A DNA stretch of 64,000 nt from the NCBI GenBank assembly GCA_964564735.1, contig CAZMCH010000001.1, positions 84,010-148,009 of the forward strand, in the 5' to 3' direction. A program made the translations under genes and the position numbers. The number at the start of each line of letters is the position of its first letter. Within the stretch, counting starts at the first letter, position 1. The notes beneath the pieces were generated by a model. The model was not told where the DNA came from and searched no databases. It saw only the letters and a program-made list of their open reading frames with translations. Positions 8,345-16,166 of this stretch are shown piece by piece. The stretch comes from CAZMCH01 sp964564735. GTDB taxonomy: Bacteria > Poribacteria > DTPJ01.

Positions 8345-8974
8345 TTAAAATTCATCTATTTTCCCAATAAATTTCTTACATTCTAATTCAACGTCATCAC
8401 TTGCCACAATCGCAGAAATAACCGCAACATTTTTCACGCCTGTTTCCAATATTTGTCCAACGTTACTTAAATTTATTCCTCCAATAGCAACAAGTGGAAT
8501 ATTGACCTTTTCCTTTATATCTTCTATTAGCTTTATTCCTGCTGGTTTTCCTGCATCTTTTTTGGTATTTGTTGCAAATATCGGACTAACACCCAGATAA
8601 TCAGCCATCAGGCTTTCACCAACCATGGCTTCATCAACATTATGAACTGTCAGACCAATAATTTTATCTTGTCCAAGTATTTCCCTTGCCTTCTCAAAGG
8701 GCATATCGTCTTGACCGATATGAATGCCATCAGCATCAACAGCAAGCGATATATCGATTCTATCATTAATGATAAATAGAGCATCATTTTTATATGTAAG
8801 CTCCCTTATCACTTTTGCTTCTTGATACATTTCCTTTGTCGAAAGCTCTTTTTCCCTATATTGAATGACTTTTACTCCTGCTTTTAATGCAGAAATAACA
8901 TCATCAACAATGCTTTTTCGTGTTAAATTACGATCTGTAATGAAATATAAACCTATATCTTTTGGAAATCTCAT
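8345..8974 (-). CDS. thiE: Thiamine phosphate synthase
   Basis: A 209-residue TIM-barrel enzyme joining HMP pyrophosphate to thiazole phosphate in thiamine biosynthesis. Seen: IQYREKE (38-44 region), INDRIDISLAVDADGIHIGQDD (phosphate and pyrophosphate binding), GLTVHN, YLGVSPIFATNTKKDAG and VAIGGIN, all in the family order. Length is normal. Its start overlaps the end of thiM by 4 bases (ATGA), so the two are translationally coupled. No TPP riboswitch pattern is visible directly upstream of the pair. HMP synthesis genes are not in the window, so this pair may serve vitamin salvage. Confidence 0.93.
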   Translation of the reverse strand: MRFPKDIGLYFITDRNLTRKSIVDDVISALKAGVKVIQYREKELSTKEMYQEAKVIRELTYKNDALFIINDRIDISLAVDADGIHIGQDDMPFEKAREILGQDKIIGLTVHNVDEAMVGESLMADYLGVSPIFATNTKKDAGKPAGIKLIEDIKEKVNIPLVAIGGINLSNVGQILETGVKNVAVISAIVASDDVELECKKFIGKIDEF

Positions 8975-9765
8975 GTTAATACCTCAATCTCTTCCATCTT
9001 ATTTACTTTTTCGCTGTTTAGATTGTATATTTCATCATAAAATCTCTCTTTGAATGAGCCGGGACCAGACGAAGCCTCCCCTGCAAGTTGTCCAGCAATA
9101 CCAAAACACGATAAAGCAGAAGCAGAAGCCTTTGCATAATCCCTCTCAACTGCTGAAAAGCTACCAATAACCGAAGCTGCCATACAGCCCGTTCCAACGA
9201 TAGAACCCATCATAGCATGACCATTTTTAACAATATATGTCTTTTTACCATCAGTAACTATATCTTCTTTTCCAGTAATAACAACAACGCAATTCTTGCT
9301 GATTGCAAGTTTTTTTGCAACTGCAATGAGATCAGCCTCAACTTTTGTTGCCTCAACCCCTTTTGTAGTAACATTCTCACCTGCTAGCTTGGCAATCTCT
9401 GATGAGTTCCCCTTTATAATATCAATCTTTATCTCATTTAATAGTTCCTCTGCCTTTTCATTACGTAGTCTGGTAGCACCTACCCCAACAGCATCAAGAA
9501 CGACAGGGATACCTTTCAAATTTGCTGACTTTCCAGCAATTTTCATTGATTCAATTATATCTTCTGTCAAAGTGCCAATATTTAGAACAAGCGCAGAAGC
9601 AATAGAAGACATATCTCCTGCTTCCTCTTTTGCATGAGCCATTACAGGCAAAGCACCTATTGCACGAGTTACATTCGCACAATCATAAATTGTTACCCAG
9701 TTAGTTATATGATGAATCAAAGGTTTAGTTTCTCTGATTCGGTTTAGTATTTCTCCTGAAAACAT
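8971..9765 (-). CDS. thiM: Hydroxyethylthiazole kinase
   Basis: A 264-residue ribokinase-like enzyme that phosphorylates 4-methyl-5-hydroxyethylthiazole for thiamine salvage. Seen: PLIHHITNWVTIYDCANVT near residue 15, the substrate site; PVMAHAKEE; LDAVGVGATRLR; IKGNSSEI; and the ATP/anion-hole sequence VGTGCMAASV near residue 195. Length is typical. It starts 17 bases after the stop of the secreted protein at 9783, so it may be read through from upstream. Coupled to thiE by a 4-base overlap. Confidence 0.93.
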   Translation of the reverse strand: MFSGEILNRIRETKPLIHHITNWVTIYDCANVTRAIGALPVMAHAKEEAGDMSSIASALVLNIGTLTEDIIESMKIAGKSANLKGIPVVLDAVGVGATRLRNEKAEELLNEIKIDIIKGNSSEIAKLAGENVTTKGVEATKVEADLIAVAKKLAISKNCVVVITGKEDIVTDGKKTYIVKNGHAMMGSIVGTGCMAASVIGSFSAVERDYAKASASALSCFGIAGQLAGEASSGPGSFKERFYDEIYNLNSEKVNKMEEIEVLT

Positions 9766-9782
9766 TTAATACCTCCATTACA

Positions 9783-10988
9783 TTATTGATCACTAGCCCA
9801 AATCTCTTTTATTGTAATCTCGTCATTAAAACCATCAGGAACTGCTTGGCTTTGCTTATTTGCATAATACCAATGCCTTCCATTTGCAGGTGAAGCAAGG
9901 CAACGACTACCGGGCATCTCCAGAAATCCATTTAGATCATGTTCTTTTATCCATTTCCAAGCATACCAAAGCCATTCGCTTCTATATTCCTGAGGCTGAT
10001 TAGCAAACCAGCTTATTTCGTCATAGCCCCATATCCAATGTGCGCCGATATTCTGCCCTTCTTTTCCGCTTGATCCGAAGTTATCAAGCTCAACCATGTA
10101 TGGAAGAGAATCACATTCCCATCCGCTAGGAGTAAGACCTCCCTTACTTCGTCTGAATATGCTGTCAAGATAACCAACTTTCAGAACGCCTTTATAGGGA
10201 GAATCATCAACTTCCTCAATTCTTAATGGGAACGAATGTAAATCAAACATTAGCCTTCCATCATCAAAGACTATTCCGCCACTTGGGACATGGGCATCAC
10301 ATAGGACGATATGCCTTCTGGCATGTTTTTTTGCATATTCACGCACACGACTTATCATATCCCACCAATATTTGTGATCGGGATCGTTTCTGTCCATAAT
10401 TTCCACCTGTCCAAAGTGGATCGCCTCAATTCCGACATCAATATATGTGGCACCAGCATAAAAAAACCACATCCTAGTTTCCAATTGGCTCATATCGGGT
10501 ATTGATGCGCCTTTGCTCCAGTGATCTCGTCCATAGCCATTTATGTAAACCATAGCTTCATAATTGAAATTGCGATTCTCTGGCTTTAAACCAAATTCTT
10601 CAAATACCCATTCAGGAATCGGCACTTTTTCGACATCAGTCGTAATAATCTCATATATGCCTGCCTGTAAAATCATCTCTGGGTCTAGGGAGTGTATCTT
10701 TTGGGCAATCTCTTTGGCTTGGGCTAGCATTTTCGGCTGTCTGCTTTCACCGCCCCAGACATATAAAGTACGTCCTGCATACTTTGCACCCATATCTGTT
10801 AACATACGTATATTATCATTTATATTCCCAATTCCACTCAATAAATCCATCATAGTTATCGATCTTGAGAGATAATTTTCCAAGACTTCTCGAGAAATAG
10901 AACCATCAAAGCTATAGTTCCGATTATCTAAATTGGCATTTGCACTAAAAATCATAAAAGCGAAACTAAGTGTTAATCCTATATTCAT
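9783..10988 (-). CDS. Secreted protein, possible TIM-barrel glycoside-hydrolase-like, unknown family
   Basis: A 401-residue exported protein; I place the start at the ATG at 10988 because GAGGGAG lies upstream and a short signal peptide follows (MNIGLTLSFAFMIFSANA). The TTG-initiated frame at 11006 overlaps the ribosome binding site. The mature part is rich in Trp, Tyr and acidic residues, with segments such as YVWGGESRQPKMLAQAKEIAQKI, ATYIDVGIEAIHFGQVEIMDRND and AHWIWGYDEISWF that resemble strands and acidic loops of carbohydrate-active TIM barrels. I do not recognise the family and no catalytic pair can be proved. It directly follows a sialidase-like gene and precedes thiM. Confidence 0.6.
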   Translation of the reverse strand: MNIGLTLSFAFMIFSANANLDNRNYSFDGSISREVLENYLSRSITMMDLLSGIGNINDNIRMLTDMGAKYAGRTLYVWGGESRQPKMLAQAKEIAQKIHSLDPEMILQAGIYEIITTDVEKVPIPEWVFEEFGLKPENRNFNYEAMVYINGYGRDHWSKGASIPDMSQLETRMWFFYAGATYIDVGIEAIHFGQVEIMDRNDPDHKYWWDMISRVREYAKKHARRHIVLCDAHVPSGGIVFDDGRLMFDLHSFPLRIEEVDDSPYKGVLKVGYLDSIFRRSKGGLTPSGWECDSLPYMVELDNFGSSGKEGQNIGAHWIWGYDEISWFANQPQEYRSEWLWYAWKWIKEHDLNGFLEMPGSRCLASPANGRHWYYANKQSQAVPDGFNDEITIKEIWASDQ

Positions 10989-10992
10989 AATA

Positions 10993-12246
10993 TCATACTC
11001 CCTCAATAATCCATTCTTCGTTAAAATGGGCGTGTTTAATTGCCTTTCCTGATATGTTATCTGTATATGTATATGTTACGTGCAACGTTTCATCATTTCC
11101 TTGTATGATTGCTGGATAACTACCTGATAGCCTTTCCCCAAATACGCCTGACTCAAGATGACGTGTATATCTCCATGATTTTCCCTCGTCAGTAGATATA
11201 GAAACTGCTAAGCTATGCCTTCCATTCTCAGTATCATTGTATGCCAAAGCCCAATGACCATTTTTCATTGTTACTATATCAGCACCTGAACCGGGGTTGG
11301 GCAATTCAGAATTTCTAACAGGACTCCAAGTCATGCCATTATCTTTCGATTCGCTTATATGAAGGCGTTTTGGTGGAAAGCCATTATCACGCATATAGGC
11401 AACAAGCGTTCCATCAGCTTTTATTGCAATACTTGGCTGAATATTTGATGCACCAACAAGAGGGTCGCTAAATTGCCATGTCTTCCCATAATCATCAGTT
11501 ATCGCCATAAGAGAAAACTCAAATCCATCAGAATAAAGAGGTAAAATAATGCGATTATTATTCACAGTAATTGCCTTATTTTTTGTTTGCCAACCCATTC
11601 TTCTGAAATATGCAAAACCCATTTCTTGCTCAGTATACCCACCATCTTTGTTATAAAGATGACCTTTTCTCATCATGTTTTCGCCTCGTGCATGAAAAAG
11701 CATCTTTTCACTCCATTTTCTCCACATTTCCATTGCTTCATCATTTGTATCAATGCTTTTTAAATATTCTGTATATTCCTTGATTTGCCTTTCAACAGAT
11801 TTGACGAATGGATCATCAGGTTGTATGCCTCTTTCTGAACGACCACCGGGCTTTACATGCAAGACATCCTGCCAGCACCATTCAGGCGCGCTGTCAGACG
11901 ATATATAGTTTTCACTAATTCGGTATTTAATGAGCGATGTATCCCATTGGTTCGCAATAACAGTATACCAAAACAGCCAAAGACGACTTTGTGAGTCAAT
12001 AAACATTGCAGGATTTATATCAGGAAATTCAGGCACATCTGCCATCAAGAAAGGTTCACTCCATTTATCTTTGCCTTTTTTAAGCCTTGCTCCCATAATG
12101 CGAACATCATCAGCCCAACGTTCACCCAATCCCTGAAACCATGCTGACAAAAAATCGCCATTTTCTGCTTCAACTATAGTTGATCCGTGTGCATGTTCAT
12201 CAATAAGCGGAAAAATTAGCACGGATTTATAATAGCTTTTTTTCAT
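10993..12246 (-). CDS. Sialidase-like BNR-repeat (six-bladed propeller) protein
   Basis: A 417-residue protein of the sialidase/neuraminidase superfamily (BNR_2 type). Asp-box motifs of the form S-x-D-x-G-x-x-W occur at least three times (ITDDYGKTW, SESKDNGMTW, ISTDEGKSW). Near the N-terminus is HAHGSTIVEAENGDFLSAWFQG, where sialidases carry the start of the propeller. No signal peptide, which is unusual for a true exo-sialidase. The family also includes enzymes on other sugars and unsaturated uronic acids, so the substrate is open. It partly overlaps the next gene's translation start region and is probably in the same transcript. Confidence 0.75.
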   Translation of the reverse strand: MKKSYYKSVLIFPLIDEHAHGSTIVEAENGDFLSAWFQGLGERWADDVRIMGARLKKGKDKWSEPFLMADVPEFPDINPAMFIDSQSRLWLFWYTVIANQWDTSLIKYRISENYISSDSAPEWCWQDVLHVKPGGRSERGIQPDDPFVKSVERQIKEYTEYLKSIDTNDEAMEMWRKWSEKMLFHARGENMMRKGHLYNKDGGYTEQEMGFAYFRRMGWQTKNKAITVNNNRIILPLYSDGFEFSLMAITDDYGKTWQFSDPLVGASNIQPSIAIKADGTLVAYMRDNGFPPKRLHISESKDNGMTWSPVRNSELPNPGSGADIVTMKNGHWALAYNDTENGRHSLAVSISTDEGKSWRYTRHLESGVFGERLSGSYPAIIQGNDETLHVTYTYTDNISGKAIKHAHFNEEWIIEGV

Positions 12247-12439
12247 TTTATATTCCTTTCAAGATAAGTCTATTTATCTCTATTTTTTTGACTATATTTA
12301 TTTAGATAGAATATAATTTCAATAAAACATCACTTGGGGAATTTCCATATTGATATATAATTAGGAAAGGAGAAAGCCAAAATAATGAAAAAGTGCTATG
12401 AATGATATTTTATGACTTTTTGATTTGTATAAGCTGATG

Positions 12440-13168
12440 TTAATTTATCCTTTGTTCTTTATATGATATTCCAGCGTCAACAAATGCCTTAAATAATGCA
12501 AGCATGGGTTCGCTATTTTGCCACATACGTTCAGGATGAAATTGAACTCCAATTGCAAATGGATGCTTTGTGCTTTCTATACATTCTATTATGCCATCGC
12601 TTGCAGTTGCAGATATAGCGAAGCCTGTTGCCAAGTTTTTTACTGACTGATGATGAAATGTATTTACACGAAATTCTGTTTGTCCTATTATTGTTGCTAA
12701 CTTGCTTCCTTCTTTTATTTTTATTGAGTGTGTTGCATGTGAACCCGGCGCAGTCTGGCGATGCTTCAAAATACCATTAAGGTTTGAATACATGTCTTGA
12801 TAGAGTGACCCTCCACCTGCAACATTTAGCGTTTGTATGCCTCTACATATTCCAAAAATCGGTATATTCAATTTAAGTGCTTGAGTTGCAAGATGGATTT
12901 CTATTCGATCTCGCTCAACATCAATTCTACCCAAAGCCTGTATTGGTTCTTCTCCAAAATATGAAGGGTCCATATCTACTCCGCCAGAAAGCAACAACCC
13001 ATCTATAATACTTATGTATCCATCAAAAGATGATTCGTTTTTTGCTAGTGGAAGAACGATTGGAGTTCCTCCTGCAGACTCTATTGCGCTTATATATTCG
13101 TTACTGATATAGCTATCATTTGTATTTAGTTCGCTAGTTCCGCATGTTATACCAATAATAGGACGCAT
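12440..13168 (-). CDS. Gamma-glutamyl hydrolase-like class I glutamine amidotransferase (peptidase C26, PuuD-like)
   Basis: A 242-residue cytosolic hydrolase of the class I glutamine amidotransferase fold, family C26. Seen: the oxyanion glycines of LLLSGGVDMDP, the nucleophile Cys108 in IFGICRGIQTLN, and His211 with Glu213 in GVQFHPE, completing the catalytic triad. PuuD members hydrolyse gamma-glutamyl-GABA in putrescine degradation; others act on gamma-glutamyl peptides or folates. No putrescine genes are present, so the substrate is not settled. It follows the LamG gene after 18 bases and is probably in one operon with it and the nucleoside hydrolase. Confidence 0.88.
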   Translation of the reverse strand: MRPIIGITCGTSELNTNDSYISNEYISAIESAGGTPIVLPLAKNESSFDGYISIIDGLLLSGGVDMDPSYFGEEPIQALGRIDVERDRIEIHLATQALKLNIPIFGICRGIQTLNVAGGGSLYQDMYSNLNGILKHRQTAPGSHATHSIKIKEGSKLATIIGQTEFRVNTFHHQSVKNLATGFAISATASDGIIECIESTKHPFAIGVQFHPERMWQNSEPMLALFKAFVDAGISYKEQRIN

Positions 13169-13186
13169 TTACCATCTCCTTAAAAT

Positions 13187-13954
13187 CTAATATTTCTTTA
13201 TTTCTCCCCAATAACCTGTAAGTTTATCCTTACTATTTACAGCCAAAAAATCTAATGGAAATTCGTAAGCATGCAAAATTTGGGCTTCAGTCATGGGTTT
13301 ATCCCATATCTGTATCTCATCAATTACACCCATTATACCCCAAGATTCTGCAGGCGCTGCTGGGTTATTTCCAAAACGTAATGGCAAGCCCAAGAATCCA
13401 ATTGCACCGGGCAGCCTTGCACTACCATCAAGTTTTCCATCCAGATAAAATTTTAGTGTATCTGCATCATAGGTCGCAGCAAGGAAATGCCATTTGTTTG
13501 TCTCAACGGGAGTTTTTCCGGGCGCTCGTGGGAATTGTCCGCCTTGATGTATATATGCCTTAAAAACTCCGTCTGCAACGTGTATAACATAGGCATCTCC
13601 ATAGCAAAATAGCTCTTGCCTTCCACCAGAAGACGTAACATTAGCCCATAACATCCATGTTATTGATTTATCCAGTTGTAAGTCATCAGACATTGGAACT
13701 TCAATATAACTGCTGTTGCCTCCTTGAAACTGCACACCTTTGCCGAATTTTGCGTTGACACGAACAGGCTTTCCGACAAACTCGCCATGATTTTTGCCGA
13801 CAAAATCAGTAACCTTTTTTCCATCTGCCTCATCTAAATCCCATCTAGCAACAAGATTTGGCACTTGCGCTAACGAGAAATTTATGGAAAATAAAAGCAA
13901 AAAAAACATAATGAAAAAGCAAAAAACGATTTTATTTACCATATTTACCATCAT
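13187..13954 (-). CDS. Secreted LamG/ConA-like domain protein
   Basis: A 255-residue exported protein. The ATG at 13954 is chosen because GGAGG lies just upstream; the 90-base longer frame runs into the preceding gene. A signal peptide ends near FSLA. One LamG-like (laminin G/ConA) domain follows: ARWDLDEADGKKVTDFVGKNH, YIEVPMSDDLQLDKSITWMLW, WHFLAATYDADTLKFYLDG and MGVIDEIQIWDKPMTEAQI. It ends in DKLTGYWGEIKKY, the W-G-x-I-K tail shared with three other secreted proteins here. Role is likely carbohydrate or surface binding; no catalytic site can be claimed. Confidence 0.82.
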   Translation of the reverse strand: MMVNMVNKIVFCFFIMFFLLLFSINFSLAQVPNLVARWDLDEADGKKVTDFVGKNHGEFVGKPVRVNAKFGKGVQFQGGNSSYIEVPMSDDLQLDKSITWMLWANVTSSGGRQELFCYGDAYVIHVADGVFKAYIHQGGQFPRAPGKTPVETNKWHFLAATYDADTLKFYLDGKLDGSARLPGAIGFLGLPLRFGNNPAAPAESWGIMGVIDEIQIWDKPMTEAQILHAYEFPLDFLAVNSKDKLTGYWGEIKKY

Positions 13955-13973
13955 TTTTCCTCCTTGAATGTAA

Positions 13974-14894
13974 TCAAACATTTCTGGTCTTAAGCTTATC
14001 AAATAGATTACGAAATATAGGATCACGATGAACAAAGATCGCATTTCTTATGAAATGACGCTTATTATCAAAGCTATATGTTACTTGATCTGTCAATATC
14101 GGACTATGCACTATCTCTGTTGGAACCCAATTTGGATTAAGTAGCCATGCAATTGCAGATATATCCCATATAACTTTTGAATACGCATATTGATCAGGAT
14201 GATAATTAACAAAGATTTCATAAAGATAATCGCCAACCTTGCCCTGTCCCTTGACATATTTAGCCATCTCTGATTCTGTTGTTAGCAAGTGCGAAGTTAC
14301 ACCAGAGCAAGGTATATGTATCAAAGGCACTCCGCAATCAAAAATCAGTCTTGAAGCCCTTATATCTTGCATGAGATTAAATTCAGAAGCGGATGACCAA
14401 TGCAAAGGCTGACCGCCCAGCCAAATAACTACAATACGATTTACTATCTCTGGTTCTAGCATAATTGCAGATGCTATATTTGTAATTGCACCGATAGCAG
14501 AGACATAAAGCAAACGATCATCTTGTTTCATTGCACGTTCAATCAGATCAAGCACTGCTTCGCTTTCCTCTGGCTTATCCCTGTCTTTGAGATATGCAGT
14601 TGAACCACGATAGGCGAATCCCTCTGGCTTAACATACATAAAGTTTAATAGCCTCATTATTTCCTCATAACTCTTTTCCATACCATCAGCGGGACCTGAC
14701 GAACGATTATTAAAATACGGAGCCGCATAGACAGCCTCAAAATCCAATTTTTCAGGCGACATAAGGGCATAAATTAAGGCAAACTGATCGTCAATTTCGT
14801 TATATGTATCCGTATCTAAAACAAATCTAACCTTATCAGACGGATGATTCAGGCGTCTTAACATTTCTTCTTCACTTATCTTTGGAAAGTTCAT
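13974..14894 (-). CDS. Inosine/uridine-preferring nucleoside hydrolase family protein
   Basis: A 306-residue protein of the IU-nucleoside hydrolase family, which cleaves the N-glycosidic bond of nucleosides. The calcium-binding signature is seen as DTDTYNEIDDQFAL (residues 27-40), followed by GAITNIASAIM and VIWLGGQPLHW, which align with the family's central motifs. The start is taken at 14894, 8 bases after AAGGAG; the frame extends further upstream into a repeat and is not supported there. No signal peptide. It lies at the head of a probable operon with the LamG and C26 genes. Substrate may be a ribosyl compound other than a standard nucleoside. Confidence 0.87.
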   Translation of the reverse strand: MNFPKISEEEMLRRLNHPSDKVRFVLDTDTYNEIDDQFALIYALMSPEKLDFEAVYAAPYFNNRSSGPADGMEKSYEEIMRLLNFMYVKPEGFAYRGSTAYLKDRDKPEESEAVLDLIERAMKQDDRLLYVSAIGAITNIASAIMLEPEIVNRIVVIWLGGQPLHWSSASEFNLMQDIRASRLIFDCGVPLIHIPCSGVTSHLLTTESEMAKYVKGQGKVGDYLYEIFVNYHPDQYAYSKVIWDISAIAWLLNPNWVPTEIVHSPILTDQVTYSFDNKRHFIRNAIFVHRDPIFRNLFDKLKTRNV

Positions 14895-14913
14895 CAATCC
14901 ATCTCCTTCACTC

Positions 14914-15073
14914 ATAGAACGCTGATTAGGCTGATTTGGCAGATTAGGACAGATTAAAAATCGTGAAATATGATACGTAAGAAACATTATCCATTACTTA
15001 TTACGCATTTCGTTTTACATATTACAAACCAAATCAGTAAAAATCCGCCAAATCTGTTTAATCTGCGTTCTAT
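14914..15073. repeat. 160-bp dispersed element with inverted ends (family A, copy 1)
   Basis: Left arm 14914-14955 and right arm about 15031-15073 are imperfect reverse complements, beginning ATAGAACGCTGATT and ending AATCTGCGTTCTAT. A second element of almost the same length lies at 62782-62939. The centre holds ATTAC/ACGCATT sequence of repeat family B. Confidence 0.75.
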
Positions 15074-15079
15074 TTTCCT

Positions 15080-16159
15080 TTAATATCTTCCGTATTTATG
15101 TGCGCATTCATACATTGCAACGACATTTTCAGTTGGGGAATTATCTTGTAAAGCATGAGTAGGCGCAAAACAATATCCGCCACCGGGCATCATAATATCA
15201 AGCGTTTCTTTGCAATCGTCAATCACATCTTGAACGGTGCCAAAAGCAACAGGTCCTCCGGTGCTGATACAGCCATGAAACGCCAATCGTCCACCAAATT
15301 TATCTTTGAGATATTTTGGCGACATATCCACTGCTTCGGGCTGAAGTGTGTCAACAACATGGATACCCATCTCTATAAAATCTTCAAAAGCCCAACTGCT
15401 CGATCCGCAACAGTGCATCATAACATAAACATCATAAGCCTTTGCAAGATCGCAATATTTCTGATAGCGTGGTCGGATATGCTTGCGAAAGGTTGTCATA
15501 CTAAGCATGGGACCAATTTGCGTCCCTAAATCCTCACCAAGCCATATAAAATCAACCATTCCTTTTGCAGATTCTAGTATCCTATGCGTAATCTCAATTT
15601 GGATATTCATTCGCCTATCTGCAAGCAACAATCCTGCAGGATTATCAGTAACAAGATCAACCAAAGTCTGTTCCATTCCTCGTAACATACCATTTCCGTT
15701 GATTATATCCCCAAAACCGCCTGAACCATTTATCGCATATTCCTGTTGATTTTTGCAGGCTTCTTCAACATGACTGAAATCAAAATCATCGGGAGATGGC
15801 ATTTTCCATTCAGCGATTTCTTCTTCTGTGGCATCTTTAAGTGGAAAATCGCAGTAATCCCAATATCCTCCGCTTTCATGCTGAACATATCGTCTGTGAA
15901 TACCCCAATTGTCAACTAAGACGCCTCTTTCAGGTATATCTTCATGCAGTTTTCCGCCTTTATAGCTTCCGCCAATGCCACGAAAATCAACACCCAATAT
16001 TTTTGCCAATCCACCAGAATCATTTGGCTTCAATCCGTAATGCTCTTTAAGCCTTCTATCAACATCAGGATTTGCCGAATAGTTAATTGGAACTCTATCA
16101 GGTTCTTGATTTGCAAATGTTGTCAAAACTCTTTCCTTTGATGTCATTTGTCTTTTCAT
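15080..16159 (-). CDS. URO-D-fold protein (uroporphyrinogen decarboxylase family)
   Basis: A 359-residue member of the uroporphyrinogen decarboxylase superfamily. The N-terminal TSKERVLTTFANQEPDRVPI is characteristic of the non-heme branch (MtaA/MtbA and corrinoid-linked methyltransferases), not of HemE. Also seen: MMHCCGSSSWAFEDFIEMGIHVVDTLQPEA, the His-Cys region that binds zinc in methyltransferase relatives, and a late FHGCISTGGPV. No other heme genes surround it. It is 7 bases from the preceding metallo-beta-lactamase gene and shares its transcript. Probably a cobalamin-linked or other methyl- or decarboxyl-transfer enzyme; the exact substrate is unknown. Confidence 0.82.
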   Translation of the reverse strand: MKRQMTSKERVLTTFANQEPDRVPINYSANPDVDRRLKEHYGLKPNDSGGLAKILGVDFRGIGGSYKGGKLHEDIPERGVLVDNWGIHRRYVQHESGGYWDYCDFPLKDATEEEIAEWKMPSPDDFDFSHVEEACKNQQEYAINGSGGFGDIINGNGMLRGMEQTLVDLVTDNPAGLLLADRRMNIQIEITHRILESAKGMVDFIWLGEDLGTQIGPMLSMTTFRKHIRPRYQKYCDLAKAYDVYVMMHCCGSSSWAFEDFIEMGIHVVDTLQPEAVDMSPKYLKDKFGGRLAFHGCISTGGPVAFGTVQDVIDDCKETLDIMMPGGGYCFAPTHALQDNSPTENVVAMYECAHKYGRY

Positions 16160-16166
16160 TTATCAC

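Noticed and set aside
8971..9782. TPP riboswitch ahead of thiM-thiE
   Set aside because: Only 17 bases separate thiM from the upstream gene, and no THI-element sequence is seen in them or in the 12247-12439 gap.
12366..12405. AAAGGAG followed by ATG and only five more codons before a stop (12385-12405)
   Set aside because: A six-codon frame is not supportable; possibly a relic ribosome site of a lost gene.
15080..16159. HemE (heme pathway) assignment
   Set aside because: The N-terminal TSKERVL pattern and His-Cys region fit the corrinoid-methyltransferase branch, and no heme genes are nearby.
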